Source of the DNA: Pseudoduganella guangdongensis
Lineage (GTDB): Bacteria; Pseudomonadota; Gammaproteobacteria; Burkholderiales; Burkholderiaceae_D
DNA length: 64,000 nt
Assembly (NCBI RefSeq): GCF_009857475.1
Contig: NZ_WWCJ01000016.1
Coordinates: 1 to 64,000, forward strand
Reading direction: 5' to 3'
In this document: one piece after another, positions 1 through 8,504 of the stretch
Layout: the number at the start of each line of letters is the position of its first letter
Numbering within the stretch: the stretch's first letter is position 1
Made by a program: the position numbers and the translations under genes
The notes under the pieces: generated by a model
Told to the model about the DNA's origin: nothing
Database searches by the model: none
Seen by the model: only the letters and a program-made list of their open reading frames with translations

Positions 1-126
1 GCCGTGCCAGGCGCGGCCGCGCCGGCCAGCGCCCCGTCGGCCAGCCCGCCCGATGCCGCCGCGCCGGCCGCCACTCCACCTGCCGCGCCCAACGCCCCAA
101 CCGTGGTTCCCAATGCAAGCAAATAA
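1..126 (+). CDS. C-terminal end of an Ala/Pro-rich protein, 5' end outside window
   Basis: Frame 1 is open from the window edge to a TAA at 124-126. It encodes about 41 residues made almost entirely of Ala, Pro, Ser and Thr and ending NASK, which looks like a disordered low-complexity tail. The next gene starts inside it (ATG at 113), so the two are probably co-transcribed. In related bacteria an RDD gene often follows a DUF3106 protein with an Ala/Pro-rich tail, so that is a guess for identity; nothing visible here proves it. Confidence 0.5.
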   Translation, partial: AVPGAAAPASAPSASPPDAAAPAATPPAAPNAPTVVPNASK

Positions 127-622
127 CGCTGTGCCGACCGTCAAGCGCCGCCTGACGTCGATGATCTACGAAATCCTGCTGGCCGTCGCCGCCCTCTTCC
201 TGCCGCTGCTGATCGTGGAGTTCGCTACCCAGGCCGCCATTACGCCGTTCGCCTGGCATATCCGGCAAGCCACGGTTTTCGTGGTGCTGGGCATCTATTT
301 TGTGCACCAGTGGACGCGCAAGGGCCAGACCCTGGCCATGCAGACCTGGCGCATCAAAGTGGTGCGCCCGGGCTTTGCCAGCCTGCCGGTCGGCACCGCC
401 ATGTTGCGCTACCTGCTGGCCTGGCTGTGGGTGGTGCCGGCCATCCTGCTCGACTATCTGCTCCACCTGGAGCGCTGGCATGCGCTGTACGCGCTGCTGG
501 GCGGCGTGCTGGCCTGGTCGCTGACCGCCTTCCTCGACAAGGACCGCCAGTTCCTGCACGACAAGCTGGCCGGCACCCGCCTGGTTCAGCTGCCGAAGCC
601 CGAAAAACAGCTTAAGCAGTGA
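113..622 (+). CDS. RDD family integral membrane protein
   Basis: The protein is about 169 aa and begins MQANNA. It has the RDD-family layout: a basic RRL motif just before a first membrane helix, a second helix followed by a WRIKVV strand, a third helix containing an LDYLL aspartate, and the terminal signature DRQFLHDKLAGTRLV. RDD proteins are small membrane proteins; a few have been linked to ion (Na+/H+) transport, but most are uncharacterised. The ATG at 113 overlaps the upstream gene by 14 nt; a GTG at 131 is an alternative. An upstream in-frame ATG at 53 lies deep in the neighbouring gene and would add a Pro/Arg-rich non-family stretch, so it was not chosen. A terminator follows at 634. 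Confidence 0.85.
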   Translation: MQANNAVPTVKRRLTSMIYEILLAVAALFLPLLIVEFATQAAITPFAWHIRQATVFVVLGIYFVHQWTRKGQTLAMQTWRIKVVRPGFASLPVGTAMLRYLLAWLWVVPAILLDYLLHLERWHALYALLGGVLAWSLTAFLDKDRQFLHDKLAGTRLVQLPKPEKQLKQ

Positions 623-633
623 AATCCACTGTT

Positions 634-661
634 GCGTTTGTGTAGCACAAACGCGATTTTT
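634..661 (+). terminator. Rho-independent terminator after RDD gene
   Basis: A perfect 9-bp stem (GCGTTTGTG / CACAAACGC) with a 3-nt TAG loop is followed by GATTTTT. It sits 12 nt after the RDD stop codon and separates that transcript from the pilus operon starting at 841. Confidence 0.85.
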
Positions 662-840
662 CCCCGCCAGCAAAAGCCCCTTCGCCGCCGGCAAAATCAC
701 GCCTTTTTCCGTCCAGATATACTTGATTCCAGGCTGCCGTCCCCGACTGAGACGCGCGGCCGCCCTTGCCTGGTCCTGGTTCGTGCGCCCCTGAAACCGC
801 CGTATCAACCGTGACACCCCCCCCCTTTGTTGGAGGAATC

Positions 841-1353
841 ATGTTACGAGTTAAGCTGAGCATCGTCGGCACCATCCTTGTCCTGAACACATTCGTGCCG
901 GGCTTTGCCGCCACATATAGCAACGGCACCGGCACCACCACGTTCGACGTCTCGATGAAGATCATCGCCAACTGCGTTATCTCGGCATCGGCCCTGGATT
1001 TCGGCCAATCGCAAGGCGTACTGAACACCGCCGTCAACGTCAATACCTCGCTGAGCGTCACCTGTACCAACACCACGCCATATAACGTCGGCCTGAGCGC
1101 CGGCAGCGGCAGCGGCTCGACCGGCACCACCCGCTACATGAGCGGCACCGGCGGCAATACCGCCACGGTGGCGTTCAACCTGTTCCAGACCGCTGGCGCC
1201 ACCTTGTGGGGCGATACGCAGGGCACCAACACCGTGGGCGGCACCGGCAACGGCAATGCCCAGCCGCTGACCGTGTACGGCCAGGTACCGGCCCAGACCA
1301 CGCCGATGCCGGACACCTACCGTTCCACCATCACTGCGACGGTGTACTTCTAG
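841..1353 (+). CDS. Spore coat U domain protein, major pilin-like subunit
   Basis: 170 aa with a Sec signal peptide (about residues 1-23, ending GFAA) and one spore-coat-U (SCPU) domain. The domain shows TFDVSMKIIANCVIS near its start, the TCTNTTPYNVGLSAG strand, LWGD, and the closing VYGQVPAQTTPMPDTY...TVYF pattern. Two cysteines can form the conserved disulfide. SCPU proteins are subunits of archaic (sigma/Csu-type) chaperone-usher pili used in attachment and biofilm formation. The start at 841 has a strong ribosome-binding site (TTGGAGGAATC); an upstream in-frame codon at 766 would add a Pro-rich stretch before the signal peptide and was rejected. It is first of four tightly packed genes; the chaperone follows after 3 nt. 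Confidence 0.9.
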   Translation: MLRVKLSIVGTILVLNTFVPGFAATYSNGTGTTTFDVSMKIIANCVISASALDFGQSQGVLNTAVNVNTSLSVTCTNTTPYNVGLSAGSGSGSTGTTRYMSGTGGNTATVAFNLFQTAGATLWGDTQGTNTVGGTGNGNAQPLTVYGQVPAQTTPMPDTYRSTITATVYF

Positions 1354-1356
1354 GGC

Positions 1357-2067
1357 ATGCGCAGGCTGGCACTCCTGCTGTTCCTCGCTTTGCCGGCTGC
1401 CGCCGCGGGTGCGGCCAGCTTGCAGATTTCCCCCGTGTCCCTGCTGCTGCGCGGCGAGCAAAGCGCTACCGCGCTCCAGCTGCGCAACGCCGGCGAGGCG
1501 CCGATCTTCGGCCAGGTGCGCGTCTTTACCTGGGACCAGAAGGGCAGCGAGGATGTGCTGCAGCCAACGCAGGATGTCGCCGCCAGCCCGCCGCTGGTGC
1601 AGGTCGGCCCCGGCGAAACGCAGCTGATCCGCCTGATCCGGCTTGGCCCGGCGGCGCAAGAGGAGCGCACCTACCGCGTGCTGATCGACGAAATCACGCG
1701 CGAAGGCGAGCCGCAAGCGGCGGGCGTGGATTTTCGCCTGCGCTATTCGATCCCCTTGTTCATGCGGCCGGCCGGCGAGCCGCAGCCGCCGCGCCTGGCC
1801 TGGCGCCTGTTCCGCAGCGAGGCGGGCTGGATGCTGTCCATCGCCAATAGCGGCGGCATGCACGCCCAGATCGGCGCGATGACCATGGCCGCGCCGGGCG
1901 CTGCGGCGCACGAAATCAGTAAAGGCCTGTTCGGCTATGTGCTGCCGGGCCGCACGCGCGAGTGGCTGCTGCCCTTGCCTGCCGCGACGCCGCTGGCAGC
2001 CGAGGTGCAGGTCGAGGCGCAGGTCAATGGCAAGCCTGCGTCGCTTACGGTGCCTGTCACGCGGTGA
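1357..2067 (+). CDS. Periplasmic pilus chaperone (PapD-like, archaic CU pathway)
   Basis: 236 aa with a signal peptide (about 1-19). The mature N-terminus ASLQISPVSLLLRGEQ is typical of the G1 strand of CsuC-type chaperones, and GPGETQLIRLIRLGP with RTYRVLIDEI is the conserved motif of the first Ig domain. The second Ig domain runs from about residue 140 to the end. It would fold and hand subunits to the usher by donor-strand complementation. It lies between the subunit gene (3 nt upstream) and the usher, whose GTG start overlaps this stop codon by 4 nt (GTGA). Confidence 0.9.
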   Translation: MRRLALLLFLALPAAAAGAASLQISPVSLLLRGEQSATALQLRNAGEAPIFGQVRVFTWDQKGSEDVLQPTQDVAASPPLVQVGPGETQLIRLIRLGPAAQEERTYRVLIDEITREGEPQAAGVDFRLRYSIPLFMRPAGEPQPPRLAWRLFRSEAGWMLSIANSGGMHAQIGAMTMAAPGAAAHEISKGLFGYVLPGRTREWLLPLPAATPLAAEVQVEAQVNGKPASLTVPVTR

Positions 2068-4397
2068 GCGTCGGGCAAGGCGCTGCCGCTCTTGCGCTCC
2101 CGGCCATGGCCTTGGTACTGGGGCTGGGCCTGGCGGCCAACCCGGCCAACGCGCAGGGGCAAGCGCAAACGCTGGCGCCGGCAACGGTGGAGTTATTCCT
2201 GGAGGTGAGTGTGAACGGTGAAGCGAGCGGCCAGTTGCTGCGATTCCGGGAAGGTGCGGGCGGCCTGCGCACCAGCGCGGCCAACCTGCGCCTGCTCGGC
2301 ATCGACGTGCGCCGCCTCGGCCTGCGCGGCGGCGAAGAGGAGGTGGCGCTGGGCGCCCTGCCCGGCCTGCGCTACGACTACGACCGCGCGCGCCAGCGCA
2401 TTGCCCTGCTGCTGGACGACGCCCTGCGCGAGCCGCTGCGGCTCGATGCGCGCGTGGACGACAAAGCGCCGCCGCAGCGCGCCACGCCGGGCGTCGTGCT
2501 GAACTATGACGTCATCGGCCAGGTGCGCCCGCAGCGCTCGGCGATCGCCTTCAATGAACTGCGCTATTTCAACGACCACGGCGTTTTCTCCAGCACCGGC
2601 CTGCTCACGCTGTCGCGCCAGGGCAACGACTACCTGCGCTATGAAAGCGCGTGGAGCAGCTCCGACCCGGACACCCTGCGCACCTGGAAGGTGGGCGATG
2701 CCATCACCTCCTCGCTGCCATGGAGCCGCGCGGTGCGCATTGGCGGCATCCAGTGGCGCAAGAGCTTCGATCTGCGGCCCGACTTGCTGACCTATCCGGT
2801 GGCCTCGGTGCAAGGCAGCGCGCTCGTGCCTTCGGCGCTGAGCGTGTACGTGAACGGCATCCAGCAATACGGCACCAGCGTGCCGGCCGGGCCATATGTG
2901 GTGAACCGCGTGGCAGGATTCAGCGGCGCCGGCCAGGCCACTGTCGTCACGCGCGACGAGATGGGGCGCAGTAATGTCATCGAGGTGCCGCTGTACGTCG
3001 ATACCCGCCTGCTGGCGCAAGGCCTGTCCGAATATTCCGTGGAGGCGGGTTTCATGCGGCGCGACTACGGCAGCCGCTCCTTCGCCTACCGCAAATCGCC
3101 GCTCGCCAGCGCCTCGCTGCGCTATGGCGCCAGCGACCGCCTGACATTGGAGGCGCATGCGGAAGGCGCCGCCTCCGGCGCGACAGCCGGCGGCAGCGTC
3201 CTGTGGGGCCTGGGCCAGGCCGGCGTGCTGAGCGCCAACGCCGCCCTCAGCAAACAAGGCGGCCGGCAGGCCGGCCTGGGCTACCAGTACATCAGCCGGC
3301 GCTTCAGCGTGGACCTGGCCGCGCTGCGCGCCGACGCGCGCTACCAGGACCTGGCCAATGCCGACGGCACGCAGCCGGCGCGCCGCACCGACCGCGCCGC
3401 CGTCAGCATGGCCTTGGGCCAGGCCAGCAGCATCGCCGTCAGCTACATTGCCTTCGACACGCCCCAGTCTGCCCCGGCGCGCATTGGCTCGCTATCGGTG
3501 TCCACCTATCTCGGGCGCAGCCTGTTCCTGACCGTATCGGCCTTCCAGGATTACCGCCAGCGCAGCAACAAGTCGCTCTTTTTCAGCTTATCCACCACCT
3601 TTGGCGAGCGCACCTCGGCCAGCGCCAATGCCGGCCGCCAGAACGGCAACCGGCAGCATAACTTCAGCCTGGTGCGCCCGCCCGACTTCGAGGGCGGTAC
3701 CGGCTGGTCGCTGCAGCAAGGCGCCATCGGCAGCAGCACCTATCGCCAAGCGCAGTTGCAGTACCTGGGGCGCTACGGCCAGGCCAGCGCCATCGTGCAG
3801 CAAAGCGGCGATTCGGAAAGCGCGGCGCTGGAACTGGCGGGCGCCGTGGTGCTCATGGACGGCACGCTGGCGGCGGCGCGCAGCGTCGGCAACGGCTTTG
3901 CGCTGGTCTCGGCCACGCTGGAAGGGCTGCCCGTGGTGCACGACAACCGCGTGCTCGGCAAAACCAATAGCAGCGGCTACCTGCTGGTGCCGAACCTGAA
4001 CCCCTTCACCGCCAACCGTATTTCGCTGGACGTGACCAATGTCGCCGCCGATATCAACGTCGGCACCACCCATGCCAACGTCGCCCCGCGCAACCTGAGC
4101 GGGCTGCTGCTGCGCTTCCCGATCACGCGCTACCGCGCCGCCAGCATCGTGCTGACCGACGCCGCCGGCCGCCACCTGGCGCCGGGCACGCCGGTGCGCC
4201 ACCGCGAAAGCGGGGCGGAAACGGTGGTGGGCTACGACGGCGTGGTGTTTGTCGACGGCCTGCGGGAGCAGAACCACCTGGAGGCCGGCAGCGGCGCCAG
4301 CGCCTGCAGCACCAGCTTCCGCTACCAGCCGGCGCCCGACACGCCGGTTACGCGCATCGGCCCGCTGGCCTGCCAACCCGGCCCAGGGGCGCCATGA
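2064..4397 (+). CDS. Outer-membrane usher for chaperone-usher pilus (FimD/CsuD-like)
   Basis: 777 aa from a GTG that overlaps the chaperone stop. This start gives a good signal peptide (hydrophobic stretch then ANPANAQG), whereas earlier in-frame codons lie deep in the chaperone gene. The order is an N-terminal periplasmic domain (VELFLEVSVNGEASG), a 24-strand barrel core with YVNGIQQYGTSVPAGPYVV and plug-type sequence, then C-terminal Ig-like domains (GTLAAARSVGNGFALV, DNRVLGKTNSSGYLLVP). It forms the pore that secretes and polymerises the spore-coat-U subunits. The final ATGA overlaps the start of the tip-protein gene, so translation is probably coupled. Confidence 0.93.
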   Translation: MSVGQGAAALALPAMALVLGLGLAANPANAQGQAQTLAPATVELFLEVSVNGEASGQLLRFREGAGGLRTSAANLRLLGIDVRRLGLRGGEEEVALGALPGLRYDYDRARQRIALLLDDALREPLRLDARVDDKAPPQRATPGVVLNYDVIGQVRPQRSAIAFNELRYFNDHGVFSSTGLLTLSRQGNDYLRYESAWSSSDPDTLRTWKVGDAITSSLPWSRAVRIGGIQWRKSFDLRPDLLTYPVASVQGSALVPSALSVYVNGIQQYGTSVPAGPYVVNRVAGFSGAGQATVVTRDEMGRSNVIEVPLYVDTRLLAQGLSEYSVEAGFMRRDYGSRSFAYRKSPLASASLRYGASDRLTLEAHAEGAASGATAGGSVLWGLGQAGVLSANAALSKQGGRQAGLGYQYISRRFSVDLAALRADARYQDLANADGTQPARRTDRAAVSMALGQASSIAVSYIAFDTPQSAPARIGSLSVSTYLGRSLFLTVSAFQDYRQRSNKSLFFSLSTTFGERTSASANAGRQNGNRQHNFSLVRPPDFEGGTGWSLQQGAIGSSTYRQAQLQYLGRYGQASAIVQQSGDSESAALELAGAVVLMDGTLAAARSVGNGFALVSATLEGLPVVHDNRVLGKTNSSGYLLVPNLNPFTANRISLDVTNVAADINVGTTHANVAPRNLSGLLLRFPITRYRAASIVLTDAAGRHLAPGTPVRHRESGAETVVGYDGVVFVDGLREQNHLEAGSGASACSTSFRYQPAPDTPVTRIGPLACQPGPGAP

Positions 4398-5431
4398 AGC
4401 GCGCGCACCGCCTGCGTCCGCCGAACCGGCTGGCCCTGCCGGCCCTGCTGCTGCTGCTGGCGGCCGCCCCGGCGGCGCACGCCGACCTCTGCAGCGCCTC
4501 GCTCAGCAACCTGAACTTCGGCAATGTCAGCCCGATCACTGGCAGCGATATCTACGCCAGCGCCAGCGGTAACGTCAGCTGCAGCTGGAGCTTGCTCAAC
4601 CCCACGCCGCCCTTCCTGCTGCTACTGCCGAAAGTAACGGTCTGCGTGAACATCGGCCTGGGCAGCAATTCCAGCGCGACCACCCCGCGCACCCTGGGCA
4701 ACGGCGCCAACCGCCTGCAATACAACCTGTACCGCGACGCCACCTACTCCGCCGCCGCCATCTTCGGCGGCCCGGCCACGCCGGCCACGCCCACCCCGCT
4801 GACCGTGGGCGGCACCTCGCCCAACCTGATCACGGGCGGCACCATCAATATACCTTTCACGGTCTACGGCAAGATTCCGGCCGGCGCGGCGCTGGCGGCG
4901 GTTCCGACCAGCAGCGACAGCGATACCGTGTACACCTCCAGCTTCGCCGGCAACGCCACGATCAACTACGCCTTCTACAACCTGGTGGCGCCAGCCTGCA
5001 CGGCCGGCAGCAGCGCCAGCTTCACCTTCCAGGTCAACGCCACGGTCATCAACGACTGTACGATTTCCGCCGCGCCGGTGAACTTCGGCAGCAACGGCGT
5101 GCTGAATGGCACGGTGCGCGCCACCGGATCGCTTTCGGTCCGGTGCACCAATAACAATGCCTACCGGATTACCCTGAACGGGGGCAGCGTGGCGAGTGAC
5201 GTGACAGCGCGCAAAATGAAGCCCGCCAGCGGCAGCGGACGCATCGCCTACCGCCTGTCGCAAACGCTGGACGGGCCGATCTGGGGCGATGGCACAGGCA
5301 GCACGGCGGTGCATACGGGCACCGGCACAGGCAATACGACGGGAGTGACGATTTACGGGATGGTGCCGGCCCAGACTACGCCGGCGCCAGGGGACTACAG
5401 CGATACGGTGCAGGCCACCATCGCGTTTTAG
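4394..5431 (+). CDS. Two-domain spore coat U protein, probable pilus tip adhesin
   Basis: 345 aa with a signal peptide (about 1-30, ending AAHADL) and two tandem SCPU domains: residues about 31-195 (starts CSASLSNLNFGNVSP) and about 205-345 (FTFQVNATVINDCTIS, ending VPAQTTPAPGDYSDTVQATIAF). The second domain closely resembles the single-domain subunit at 841. A two-domain protein at the end of a Csu-like operon matches the CsuE tip subunit, which contacts surfaces. The ATG overlaps the usher stop by 4 nt. Its stop codon overlaps the stop of the convergent gene at 5428 by 4 nt, leaving no room for a terminator between them. Confidence 0.88.
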   Translation: MKRAHRLRPPNRLALPALLLLLAAAPAAHADLCSASLSNLNFGNVSPITGSDIYASASGNVSCSWSLLNPTPPFLLLLPKVTVCVNIGLGSNSSATTPRTLGNGANRLQYNLYRDATYSAAAIFGGPATPATPTPLTVGGTSPNLITGGTINIPFTVYGKIPAGAALAAVPTSSDSDTVYTSSFAGNATINYAFYNLVAPACTAGSSASFTFQVNATVINDCTISAAPVNFGSNGVLNGTVRATGSLSVRCTNNNAYRITLNGGSVASDVTARKMKPASGSGRIAYRLSQTLDGPIWGDGTGSTAVHTGTGTGNTTGVTIYGMVPAQTTPAPGDYSDTVQATIAF

Positions 5432-5721
5432 AACGTAATGGTGACGAGCTTGGGATCGGCGGCGTTGGCGGCCTTGGCGGCGCTGCTGTCGGTGCCGGCG
5501 AGGATTTGCGGGGCAGGCGCCGTAACGGCGGTGGGCTGGCTGATCGCATAAGGCGTGGCCAGGTCGCAGTGAACGGACTGCTGCTGCGCAGTGGCCTGCA
5601 CCTTGCAGGATTCGACGATGGTGAAGCTGACCTGGATGCTGGCCGAGCGGCTTGCAGCATGCGTGTCATGTGCCAGCGCGACAGCAACGACCAACAGCAG
5701 CGATTGAACAACTGTTTTCAT
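5428..5721 (-). CDS. Small secreted pilin-like protein of unknown function
   Basis: 97 aa from the ATG at 5721, giving a clear signal peptide (MKTVVQSLLLVVAVALAHDTHA). The mature part has ASIQVSFTIVESCKVQA and a second cysteine in SVHCDLATPYAIS. This resembles the first strands and the Cys pair of an SCPU domain, but the protein stops at about 75 mature residues, roughly half the usual length, and ends KLVTITF like a terminal pilin beta strand. It faces the pilus operon tail to tail. It could be a reduced pilin, an assembly terminator or inhibitor, or a remnant. An in-frame start at 5784 was not used because it would put 21 residues before the signal peptide. Confidence 0.65.
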   Translation of the reverse strand: MKTVVQSLLLVVAVALAHDTHAASRSASIQVSFTIVESCKVQATAQQQSVHCDLATPYAISQPTAVTAPAPQILAGTDSSAAKAANAADPKLVTITF

Positions 5722-5836
5722 TTGATTCCTGTCAGCACAGGCTTGTCTGGGGAGGCTTTCGCCTGCAGCCGGCGCGTTGATCATTGTTTAGGATGATTTC
5801 CTACTGGAACTGATAGTAGCATGCCTAGCGGCAATT

Positions 5837-5866
5837 ATCACCAAATATCACCAATAATCACCGCAC
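5837..5866. repeat. Three phased ATCACC direct repeats in divergent promoter region
   Basis: ATCACC occurs at 5837, 5847 and 5857, i.e. every 10 bp with flanking A/T. The stretch lies between the divergent starts of the small pilin-like gene (5721, minus) and the methyltransferase (5962, plus). One-helical-turn phasing is what a cooperatively binding regulator would need, but no regulator is identified. Confidence 0.4.
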
Positions 5867-5961
5867 GTGGCAGGCGCCCAACGACGAAATGGCAAGCTTG
5901 CAGTAGAGCTATTGTGGCCCGATTGGCGCGCTATACTGGATTGGGACAAAGGGAGGTCACC

Positions 5962-6768
5962 ATGGACAAAGACAGCAGTTTTACCGGTTCCATTCCGGAA
6001 ACTTATGAGCGCGCCCTGGTGCCGCTACTGTTCGCGCCGTACGCCACCGACATGGCGCGCCGCCTGGGACAGCGCCGGCCGCAGCGCATCCTGGAGGTCG
6101 CGGCCGGCACCGGCGCCGTCACCCGCCACCTGCTGCAGGAATGCCCGCAGGCGCACATCGTTGCCACCGACCTGAACGAAGCCATGCTGGAGCAGGCACG
6201 CCGCGCCGTCGCCTCGCCGCGCGTCGAATGGCGCCAGGCCGACGCCCAGCAACTGCCCTTCCCCGACGCCGATTTCGACGCCCTGGCCTGCCAGTTCGGC
6301 GTGATGTTCTTCCCCGATAAGCTGCGCGCCTTCAGCGAAGCGCGCCGCGTGCTCAGGCCGGGCGGCCTGTATTGTTTTAACGTGTGGGATGGCATCAGCC
6401 ATAACGACTTTTCCGCCACCATCAATCACGCGCTGGCCAAAGTATTTCCCGACGACCCGCCGCGCTTCCTGCCGCGCGTCCCCTTCGGCTACCACGACGT
6501 TGAGCTGATCCGCAGCGAACTGGCGCGCGCCGGCTTTAGCGGCGCCGTCACGCACGAAGTGGTGGCCGCCAGCAGCCGCGCCGAATCGGCCCACATCACC
6601 GCCATGGCCTTATGCCAAGGCTCCCCGCTGCGCGCCGATATCGAAGCGCGCGCGCCGGGACGGCTGCAGGAAGCGACCGATGCCGCCGCCGCGGCGCTGG
6701 CCGAAAAGTTCGGGCCCGGCCCTAGCGAGGCCCGCATGCAGGCCATCGTCTTCACCTGCGAGGTCTAG
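5962..6768 (+). CDS. Class I SAM-dependent methyltransferase (UbiE/Methyltransf_11 type)
   Basis: 268 aa. The start at 5962 follows GGGAGGTCACC; an in-frame ATG at 5821 has no such site. Motif I is ILEVAAGTGAVTRHL (about residues 44-58), the motif II acidic residue is in VATDLNEAMLEQA, VEWRQADAQQLPFPDADFD is the adenine-side motif, and RVLRPGGLYCFNVWD is motif III. The core resembles ubiquinone/menaquinone-type methyltransferases but the C-terminal third is not diagnostic, so the substrate is unknown. It stands alone: the pilin-like gene diverges upstream and the WG-repeat gene converges downstream, 6 nt away. Confidence 0.85.
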   Translation: MDKDSSFTGSIPETYERALVPLLFAPYATDMARRLGQRRPQRILEVAAGTGAVTRHLLQECPQAHIVATDLNEAMLEQARRAVASPRVEWRQADAQQLPFPDADFDALACQFGVMFFPDKLRAFSEARRVLRPGGLYCFNVWDGISHNDFSATINHALAKVFPDDPPRFLPRVPFGYHDVELIRSELARAGFSGAVTHEVVAASSRAESAHITAMALCQGSPLRADIEARAPGRLQEATDAAAAALAEKFGPGPSEARMQAIVFTCEV

Positions 6769-6774
6769 GCGCGC

Positions 6775-7305
6775 TTACTCAGGCGGCGTGAATTTACGCA
6801 GCAAGGCGCCTTTGGCGTTGAAGACAAATCCCTTGCCGCCCACCAGCCTGGAGTCCTGGCACTCTGGGACGGTACAGCGCCGCACGCAATCCTGGCACGC
6901 TTGCGCTTCGCCGTTCCGGAACGCCAGGCAGGCATCGTAGACGGGCGGGACGACGATGCGGAAGGAGCCGGCGCGGAAATAGCCGCATTTGCCTTGCGCG
7001 GTAAACCGTCCCACGCCCTGTTCGGCATCGGGGAAATCGAAATCGCCGGTGTGCGCGATGCCCGGCACCACGACCACGCCGCGCCGGTTGACCGCCACCA
7101 GCTCGCGCGGCGCCTCGATCACGATGAGCGCCATGCCGGACTTGTTCAGCTCCAGGCGGTCCAGGTATTGCCGCTTCACCTGGCGCACCTTGCCTGCCGT
7201 CTCCAGGCAACTGGCCGACCAGTCGCCGCCTTGCGGACAAGGGTCGGCGGCCAGGGCCGGGCTGGCAATGAGGGCAAGCAGGCATGCCAGCAGGAAGGCG
7301 CGCAT
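6775..7305 (-). CDS. Secreted WG-repeat-like protein
   Basis: 176 aa with a signal peptide (about 1-19, ending ALAADP). The segment GRFTAQGKCGYFRAGSFRIV followed by PPVYDACLAF matches the pattern of a WG repeat (a GkwGyid...vIPpqYd-like consensus), a beta-strand unit found in tandem in surface proteins; here only one or two degenerate copies are visible. It has at least eight cysteines, including a cluster (ACQDCVRRC...PEC) that should form disulfides in the periplasm. Function unknown. Its ATG overlaps the stop of the DUF2007 gene (TAATG), so they are probably co-transcribed with the LysR gene upstream. Confidence 0.65.
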   Translation of the reverse strand: MRAFLLACLLALIASPALAADPCPQGGDWSASCLETAGKVRQVKRQYLDRLELNKSGMALIVIEAPRELVAVNRRGVVVVPGIAHTGDFDFPDAEQGVGRFTAQGKCGYFRAGSFRIVVPPVYDACLAFRNGEAQACQDCVRRCTVPECQDSRLVGGKGFVFNAKGALLRKFTPPE

Positions 7306-7601
7306 TACTTCGATCCCTTGGGCGGAAAATCGTAGACGCGGGCCCCGCCCACATCCTCATCGTCATCCAGGGCCAGGTCGCCACGCTCGAACGCGGCCAA
7401 TATCTCCAGCGCCGGTTCCAGCTCGGACTCGGGCACCATCACGCGCGCGCCGCCAATGGCCGGCGCCAGCAGCAGCGCCGCCTGCACGTGCTGGTCGTCC
7501 ATGACCGTAGCGTGCAGGCCCGCCGCGCGCAGGCAGCCGCACAGGATGAAGGCATCGGCCGGCACCAGGCAGCGCCGTACCAGGCAAAAACTGGTGTTCA
7601 T
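7305..7601 (-). CDS. DUF2007-like small protein
   Basis: 98 aa, no signal peptide. The pattern of a short beta strand (FCLVRRCLVPADAFILCGCL), a helix with L.A.GL, a strand (ATVMDDQHV) and a later V.V...E...A..IL element fits the DUF2007 fold, a GlnB-like ferredoxin-fold family of unknown function sometimes called putative signal-transducing protein. The C-terminus is acidic (LALDDDEDV). The ATG overlaps the LysR stop codon (ATGA) and the stop overlaps the next ATG, so three genes are chained by overlaps. Confidence 0.65.
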   Translation of the reverse strand: MNTSFCLVRRCLVPADAFILCGCLRAAGLHATVMDDQHVQAALLLAPAIGGARVMVPESELEPALEILAAFERGDLALDDDEDVGGARVYDFPPKGSK

Positions 7602-8503
7602 GGGCTGATGTTACTACTTAGCAAAGGATGACGCGCCGTGAAGGCCGCCAGGTGTTCCAGCAACGCGCGCACGCGGGCCGGCAGGTAGCGTTGCTGCGGC
7701 CAGACCGCGTACACCGTGCGGCACTGCGGGGTCCAGCCCGGCATCACGCGCTGCAGCGCGCCGGACTGCAGGCTGGCATCGCATTGCAGCTCCGGCGCCA
7801 GCACGATGCCCAGCCCCGCCTCCGCCATCAGCACCGCCAGCCGTACCTCGTTCACCCGCACGCGCGGCTCCGGGCGCAGCACGCTCTCCGTGCCACTGAC
7901 AGGATCGCGCAGGCGCCATTCGCGCAGCGGCAGCGTGGCAATCGCGGCATGCTTTGCCAGTTCCGCCGCATTGCGCGGCGTGCCGTGCCGCGCCAGGTAG
8001 GCCGGCGCCGCCGCTAGCACCAGCCGCACCTCGGCCAGTTTGCGCTGGGTCAAGGTGGAGTCGGCCTGCGCGCCGATGCGGATGGCCAGGTCGGCGCCGG
8101 CCCCCACCAGGTCCTGCACCTCGTTCGACAATTCCATTTCCAGCTGCACCAGCGGGTACTGCTCAAGGAAGCTGGCCCAGGCCGGCGCCAGGATTTCGCT
8201 GGCAAAATTCACCGGCGCCAGCACCCGGATCGTGCCCTCGACCGCGCCCAGCGTGGCGTCCAGCCGCATGGTGGCCTGGCGCAGCGCCTGCACCAGCGGG
8301 CGGCATTGCTCGTAGTACTGGGCACCTTCCGCCGTGGGCTGGGTGCGGCGTGCGCTGCGGTGCAGCAGGCGATAGCCGAGCGAGGCCTCCAGCCGTTGCA
8401 GGCGGCGCGTGACGGTGGCGGTGGGCAGGCCCTCTTTTTCAGCGGCGGCGTTCAGGCTGCCCGCCTCCACGATGGCGACAAACAGGGCGAGGTCGTCTAA
8501 CAT
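7598..8503 (-). CDS. LysR family transcriptional regulator
   Basis: 301 aa. The N-terminal winged helix-turn-helix is clear (LALFVAIVEAGSLNAAAEKE, then TVTRRLQRLEASLGYRLLHR), followed by the linker helix and a periplasmic-binding-like effector domain from about residue 90 (TIRVLAPVNFASEILAP). It belongs to the large CrgA/YafC-like group of LysR proteins. It is transcribed away from the DUF2798 gene at 8603, with a TAGAGAT-N9-ATCTCTA inverted repeat between them, so it probably controls that gene and itself. The effector is unknown. Confidence 0.92.
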   Translation of the reverse strand: MLDDLALFVAIVEAGSLNAAAEKEGLPTATVTRRLQRLEASLGYRLLHRSARRTQPTAEGAQYYEQCRPLVQALRQATMRLDATLGAVEGTIRVLAPVNFASEILAPAWASFLEQYPLVQLEMELSNEVQDLVGAGADLAIRIGAQADSTLTQRKLAEVRLVLAAAPAYLARHGTPRNAAELAKHAAIATLPLREWRLRDPVSGTESVLRPEPRVRVNEVRLAVLMAEAGLGIVLAPELQCDASLQSGALQRVMPGWTPQCRTVYAVWPQQRYLPARVRALLEHLAAFTARHPLLSSNISP

Positions 8504-8504
8504 G

